A stretch of 64,000 nt of DNA from Heterobilharzia americana. Lineage: Eukaryota > Platyhelminthes > Trematoda > Strigeidida > Schistosomatidae. Numbering within the stretch: the first letter of the stretch is position 1; each line of letters starts with the position of its first letter. Of the stretch, positions 60,186 to 64,000 are shown in pieces. The notes under the pieces are model-generated. The model was not told the origin of the DNA. It saw nothing but the letters and a program-made list of their open reading frames with translations, and made no database searches. Made by a program: the position numbers and the translations under genes. The stretch spans positions 1,468,931 through 1,532,930 of the forward strand of contig OX104132.1 in assembly GCA_944470555.2 (NCBI GenBank). Reading direction: 5' to 3'.

Positions 60186-61440
60186 TATAAAGCTGTGAAT
60201 GATTCTTTCATTTGTTTGCGAGATGCGATATGATGTGGGTCTGTTGTGTCAATCACCTGTTTTGATGAAACTAAAAATGCGGACAATGGATTTGAAGCCT
60301 GTTGTACAATGCTTGCGTTTCTGAAGGAAATTGAATGTGAGTATGTGTATCACACACACACATACACATGTGTTGAGAACTACATCAAACAGTGAGAATT
60401 ACGGTGGTTGATCAGTTTTCAGTAGCGACGAGACTTTTACACCAACAGCCAAACAAATTTCAGTTTCAGAAAAGCATGTCATCTTGTCAATGAGAAATGA
60501 GAATATTCGTCGAAAACATAGAAGGTGGATATGACAGAATATTTTTAAGAGAACACGCTATTGATTATTTGAAGAGGTGTAACACCTGAGGAATGTGATC
60601 GGTTGTGTAGATATGAATATGCCGCTAGTAGCAGAATGTTAAGCGGTTTAAATGGAAGCATGTTATAAGGGTTGGAAGAAGCAAAAATGTAGTGAGGCGC
60701 TGGACAGTGGAGCATCAGTTCACGAAGGGAGATGTCATGATAACATTCAACGTAGACATGAGCAGGGAAACAACTACATAAACGTTGGCAACAGTTTATG
60801 AGTTGAAAGAGAAAAGTAATTGAGAATGTCGGAGATGCCAAAGTGTATCGATCTACAGCTCTGTGACTGGTTTTGAACCATACGAGCACGTGACCAAACA
60901 TTGATGTGTATCCTACTGAGAACTTCAGGCAGACTGCCATCACGTTTTAGATGGCCCAAACCATCAGTGAGAGACTTTGTTGACTGTTCCATATCTTGGT
61001 ATGACGATTCCTAGTCTTATTCCAACCCGATTCTACATTGATCTAATGTAAGACATCGAATTGGGGTAGTAGCTCAGGATGTGGGATATTCGGTTGAGCT
61101 ACTTCAATAAACGAAGTTTCACAACACACTTCGACTGAAGATTTCATCCAGAACTTCTAAATCGCTCACTGTTCGGTTTCACCTTTAGTGAGTAATGCTG
61201 CATGCAAATCTATGATCAAGACCTGTAACCCTGACTATTTCTAAGGTGTATGTTTCTCAGATATTCAATGTATCATTCAAGACTACTAGGCAAAATGCTC
61301 ATTTCCTAATATATCTCCGGCACCACAAGTAACACAAATACAGAGGTAAGGAGACATATTATTGATTATGTGAACTTGAAGGAGATGAAAGTGCCTTATT
61401 GGTTCCTTCTGATCAAAGCTGTAGCTTCGAGAAATCATAT
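60186..61440 (-). repeat. Composite repeat, minus copy
   Basis: Inverted partner of 21906-23166, with matching blocks in the same order: CA-rich run (about 60349-60368), non-LTR-like C-terminal remnant (60850-61060), and the CTCCGGCACCACAAGTAACAC segment (61316-61336). The 132-codon frame at 60943-60545 differs from the plus copy's frame by frameshifts, which argues against a conserved protein. Confidence 0.75.
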
Positions 61441-61605
61441 TGATCTTGGTGACTAGCAGAGGAATCCAGGTTGAGGTGCATTTTGTCCTATTTGGGACTG
61501 GTCAGCTGGATTTACCTGCACCCCATCCAGTGATATTGTTCCCACCGGGGCTGAAGCCCGGAAGTTTAAACGTGGTTATCTACTAAGCCATCAATTGGCT
61601 CAGAT
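61441..61605 (-). repeat. SM-alpha SINE with mutated hammerhead, minus copy
   Basis: The reverse complement has ATCCAGCTGACCAGTCCC, AGGACAAAATGCACC and CCTGGATTCC. Both core boxes are altered (CTGACCA, and CAAAA for CGAAA). It is the inverted equivalent of 21745-21905, with the same junction to the composite repeat. Confidence 0.7.
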
Positions 61606-61800
61606 CATCAGTTAGAGACTTCATGGACTGGTGCAGTATCTTGTTATGATTATCCCGTCTTCTTCCAACTTCATGTCTTCGGTTAACATCGTACGATTAG
61701 GTAGGTAGGTATTAGATCATTAATGGATGTTTCTAGTATTAAACACCTACAGATTATATTGCTCACATAGTGAATCTACTAGATTTGAGCAATACAACTC
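61606..61800 (-). repeat. Short second-family non-LTR tail remnant
   Basis: The reverse complement encodes an HQSMKSLTDDLSQ-like stretch, parallel to KSLTVGLSHV in the second family. It is heavily decayed. Confidence 0.35.
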
Positions 61801-61804
61801 ACCG

Positions 61805-62320
61805 ATTCGAGAAATAGTTCTCTAAAATGAATAGAAAATGCTTTACATCATATAAATCTATAATTAATGGAAGCATAAACAACATTATTCAATATGTATT
61901 GCCTAGCAGCAATATTTTCTCCATCTCTTCTCCTCTTAGTATCCTCTGATGCTCATGATCATCACAAAAACTTGTAGTCAGAATGTAATTCCCTAATCAG
62001 TCATGTTACAAAAACTGATGCCTTGAAAAATTGATCGAGTACGCTTTGGTATAGTTGAATATTCTTTCGATCCATAACATAGTTTATATCGATAGATCAC
62101 GATGAAGATACCAGTATGTGAGATGAATATTAGGCTATGGATGAAATACTGGTGTGCGTTAAGCACTACTGACAGTCACCAGGATGAATATAACATCATG
62201 AATCTTCTGTGGTATTAAGGGATCCGTATGGCAGCCCATCTGCCAACAGAGGTCAAGCGATTCTGTCCTATATAAAAGCGAGGAATTTCAAATACTGATA
62301 AACAACAAGAGATGACAGTG
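61805..62320. other. No recognised gene
   Basis: AT-rich spacer between a decayed retroelement tail and a SM-alpha copy. No frame or motif worth calling. Confidence 0.4.
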
Positions 62321-62324
62321 GATT

Positions 62325-62475
62325 ACGCTTCGGCGTTCGATGTGATGGGTACTGAGTTCGAGTCTCAGTGGGGACACCATCGCTTACTAGGGCGCAGGTA
62401 CATCCAGCCGACGAGTCCCAAATAAGACGAAACGCGCATTCTGGATTCCACTGGTAGTAGTCATCAATATGAGTA
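62325..62475 (+). repeat. SM-alpha SINE with near-consensus hammerhead
   Basis: A good B box (GAGTTCGAGTCTC, about 62353), the GGGGACACCATCGCTTACTAGG region, then the hammerhead at 62402-62450: ATCCAGCCGACGAGTCCC, AATAAGACGAAACGCGC, TTCTGGATTCC. CGAAA and the GA of the first box are kept; CTGANGA reads CCGACGA (U to C). Helix I arms ATCCAG/CTGGAT pair fully. It is closest overall to the family consensus, with one core change. Confidence 0.8.
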
Positions 62476-62525
62476 TCTTCCGTACGTCATGAAATGTACT
62501 CCAGTTACAAATACCATTATAATTT

Positions 62526-63283
62526 CTTCATTGGGTTCCTTGTGGAACATAAGGCTTCAGTAGCATATAGCCATTTCACTCTCTTCTCTGCAGTCTTTTC
62601 AACCTCACTCCACCATTGCCAACAACCTTTCATTTCTTCCTCAAATCAGCTCACCCTCGCCATGGAAGTCCAACTTGTTGTTTCCTATGCGGGTTCCACT
62701 CCATGGCCTAGCCTGGTGCGTGATGCCCCAAAATGGTCTGCTCAGTGTATGTCCAATCCATATCCACTTTCTTCCACTGCATATTTGTTGGGCGATAGAA
62801 TGTTAGCCGGTTCGTGGCCAGCTAGAGTTCCATGTTACTTATTCCTTTTATTCTAGCCATCTTATCTTCAGTATCGAGTGAGCGTAAGTGGCAGCTGTTC
62901 ATGTATGTCTGCAGATTGTTGGAAATGCTTTGCGTAACATACCAAGTCTCTCAACCATCACATGGAAGCAGTGTCTTGACTGACATTAGGGTTGAAAATC
63001 CGGATGTTGTTCACGCTTTATGCTGAGTGCAGTGCAGTATAGATCACACTAACTTCAGACAAATGCAGGAAAGCCTGTCTTTCTGATCTTGGGTAGCCTT
63101 GCCTAGATAAGTGAAAGAGACAACTTCCTTTAGATTTCTCCCGTTCATGGTGGTTGTGTGTTTTCATCAGTTGTCTTCTCTACGTCCACCTAAATTTCCG
63201 TCTTCACTGTCTCTTCTGTCAACTTGTTAGTTTTCGCCTGTAGATCTTCGAGCTTGTGCGACATTAAGAATAAATCATCGGCA
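62526..63283 (-). mobile_element. RTE retrotransposon, 3' fragment (copy K)
   Basis: Minus-strand 3' end from the conserved terminal block (62530) through the post-RT region to just past the LEDLQAKTNKL-encoding segment, ending at about 63283 in the RT palm. Frames are broken. The plus-strand frames at 62494-63026 are antisense shadows. Confidence 0.8.
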
Positions 63284-63284
63284 G

Positions 63285-63960
63285 TTATAAATAAAAAATC
63301 GCTCCAGTACTGAATGTCATAACACTTATCATAGTCCTACTATATAAATCTCTTCCAGATATTTTTAAAGGTGTCATCTGTCTGCTTATAGATAATTGGT
63401 GAAACATATTCAATTTTTCATATTTCTGTTTATCAACAAGTAAAGTTCATCATGAAGTCGAATTCTTAACTTCACTTCAACTTCGATATGTATAATTCTA
63501 GTTAGAATTGTTACGTCAGCTGGTAGAAATTTCAATCTCTATAATTCTTCAGAGACCAGAATAGTTTTACAAAATATACCTTACTTAGGTGTATAAAAGA
63601 AATCAATAAAAATGTTCAGTTGAATGACAGTTGAGGAAGTATAAAATGAAATCAATATCATTACTGGTTAAGGTAATGAAAACAATCGAAATGAAAGAAT
63701 TTAAGACTAATTCAGCTAAAATCTATAAAGAAAATAGCCCTAATCAGTACAGAGAGTGAAAAGTGACTTAACATGTAAAGCATATATTCACCAGAGTAGT
63801 ATATATTCCCCGGACTATTAAAAAAAACTTCAGAGTGAGAGTTGATTAGACGTTTTGAACGAAGGCTATGCTATGTTAGCTTAGTTTAGACTTGTATACT
63901 TACCCTATGAGTTCAACAGATTTTTTCGCTAGGCCTTTCGTTTATAAACTCTTATAGGCG
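63285..63960. other. No recognised gene
   Basis: Very AT-rich spacer without frames or recognised repeats. Confidence 0.5.
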
Positions 63961-63965
63961 ATTAA

Positions 63966-64000
63966 CAAAGTAGTCTCTTTCACCTACTTAAGCAGCATCA
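63966..64000 (+). mobile_element. RTE retrotransposon fragment at the window edge (copy L)
   Basis: AGTAGTCTCTTTCACCTACT followed by AAGCAGCATCA matches copy J at 51420-51451 in the same orientation. It must continue to the right of the window. Confidence 0.6.

Noticed and set aside
60545..60943. 132-codon minus-strand frame resembling the 117-codon frame at 22464-22817
   Set aside because: Both lie in the tail of a duplicated repeat and differ by frameshifts at the start. Similarity is explained by DNA duplication, with no sign of protein-level conservation.

Overview
The window looks like nuclear DNA of a blood fluke (Schistosoma or a close relative). It is AT-rich and packed with decayed retroelements. 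The repeats fit schistosomes: RTE-clade non-LTR retrotransposons ending in short (TAA/TTA)n tails, Penelope-like elements (PLEs) with GIY-YIG domains, and tRNA-like SINEs of the SM-alpha type that carry a hammerhead ribozyme motif. The one host gene I can support encodes ribosomal protein eL24 (RPL24), and it has schistosome-style introns, one of them only 33 nt. I cannot name the species from the sequence.

Layout. 1-8 kb: truncated RTE copies (68-510, 5966-7235), a second non-LTR family (1480-2525), SM-alpha fragments and an old PLE piece. 8.07-11.8 kb: an RTE 3' fragment (+) meets a near full-length RTE (-) tail to tail, forming a roughly 0.5 kb hairpin-like inverted repeat. 12.7-19.3 kb: a PLE (+) flanked by inverted copies of its own 3' end, then a second PLE (-) split by an RTE insertion. 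19.5-24.6 kb: SM-alpha inverted pairs, a composite repeat that recurs inverted at 60.2-61.6 kb, and another RTE copy. 25.66-26.94 kb: a probable non-autonomous element with terminal inverted repeats. 27-39 kb: the part with fewest recognisable repeats, no convincing coding sequence, and one RTE fragment at 34.2 kb. 39.07-40.5 kb: RPL24, with a one-base deletion in its last exon. 40.9-47.1 kb: RTE copy H (-) lodged between second-family sequences (+). 49.1-52.1 kb: second-family 3' end, a tRNA-like repeat and an RTE fragment. 54.1-58.4 kb: second-family tail, RTE copy I (-) and a PLE fragment (+). 60.2-64 kb: the inverted partner of the 21.7-23.2 kb repeat, another SM-alpha copy with hammerhead, and two RTE pieces, the last running off the window.

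The elements form at least five classes: RTE family 1 with 12 pieces, a second non-LTR family with APE endonuclease and RT remnants, PLEs with four pieces, SM-alpha/tRNA-like SINEs, and one TIR element. All mobile-element open frames are disrupted. The best preserved is the RTE at 8612-11815, which still shows its endonuclease and RT catalytic motifs across four frames. Family assignments rest on motifs and on comparing copies within the window. No database search was run, and element boundaries are good to about 10-50 bases.
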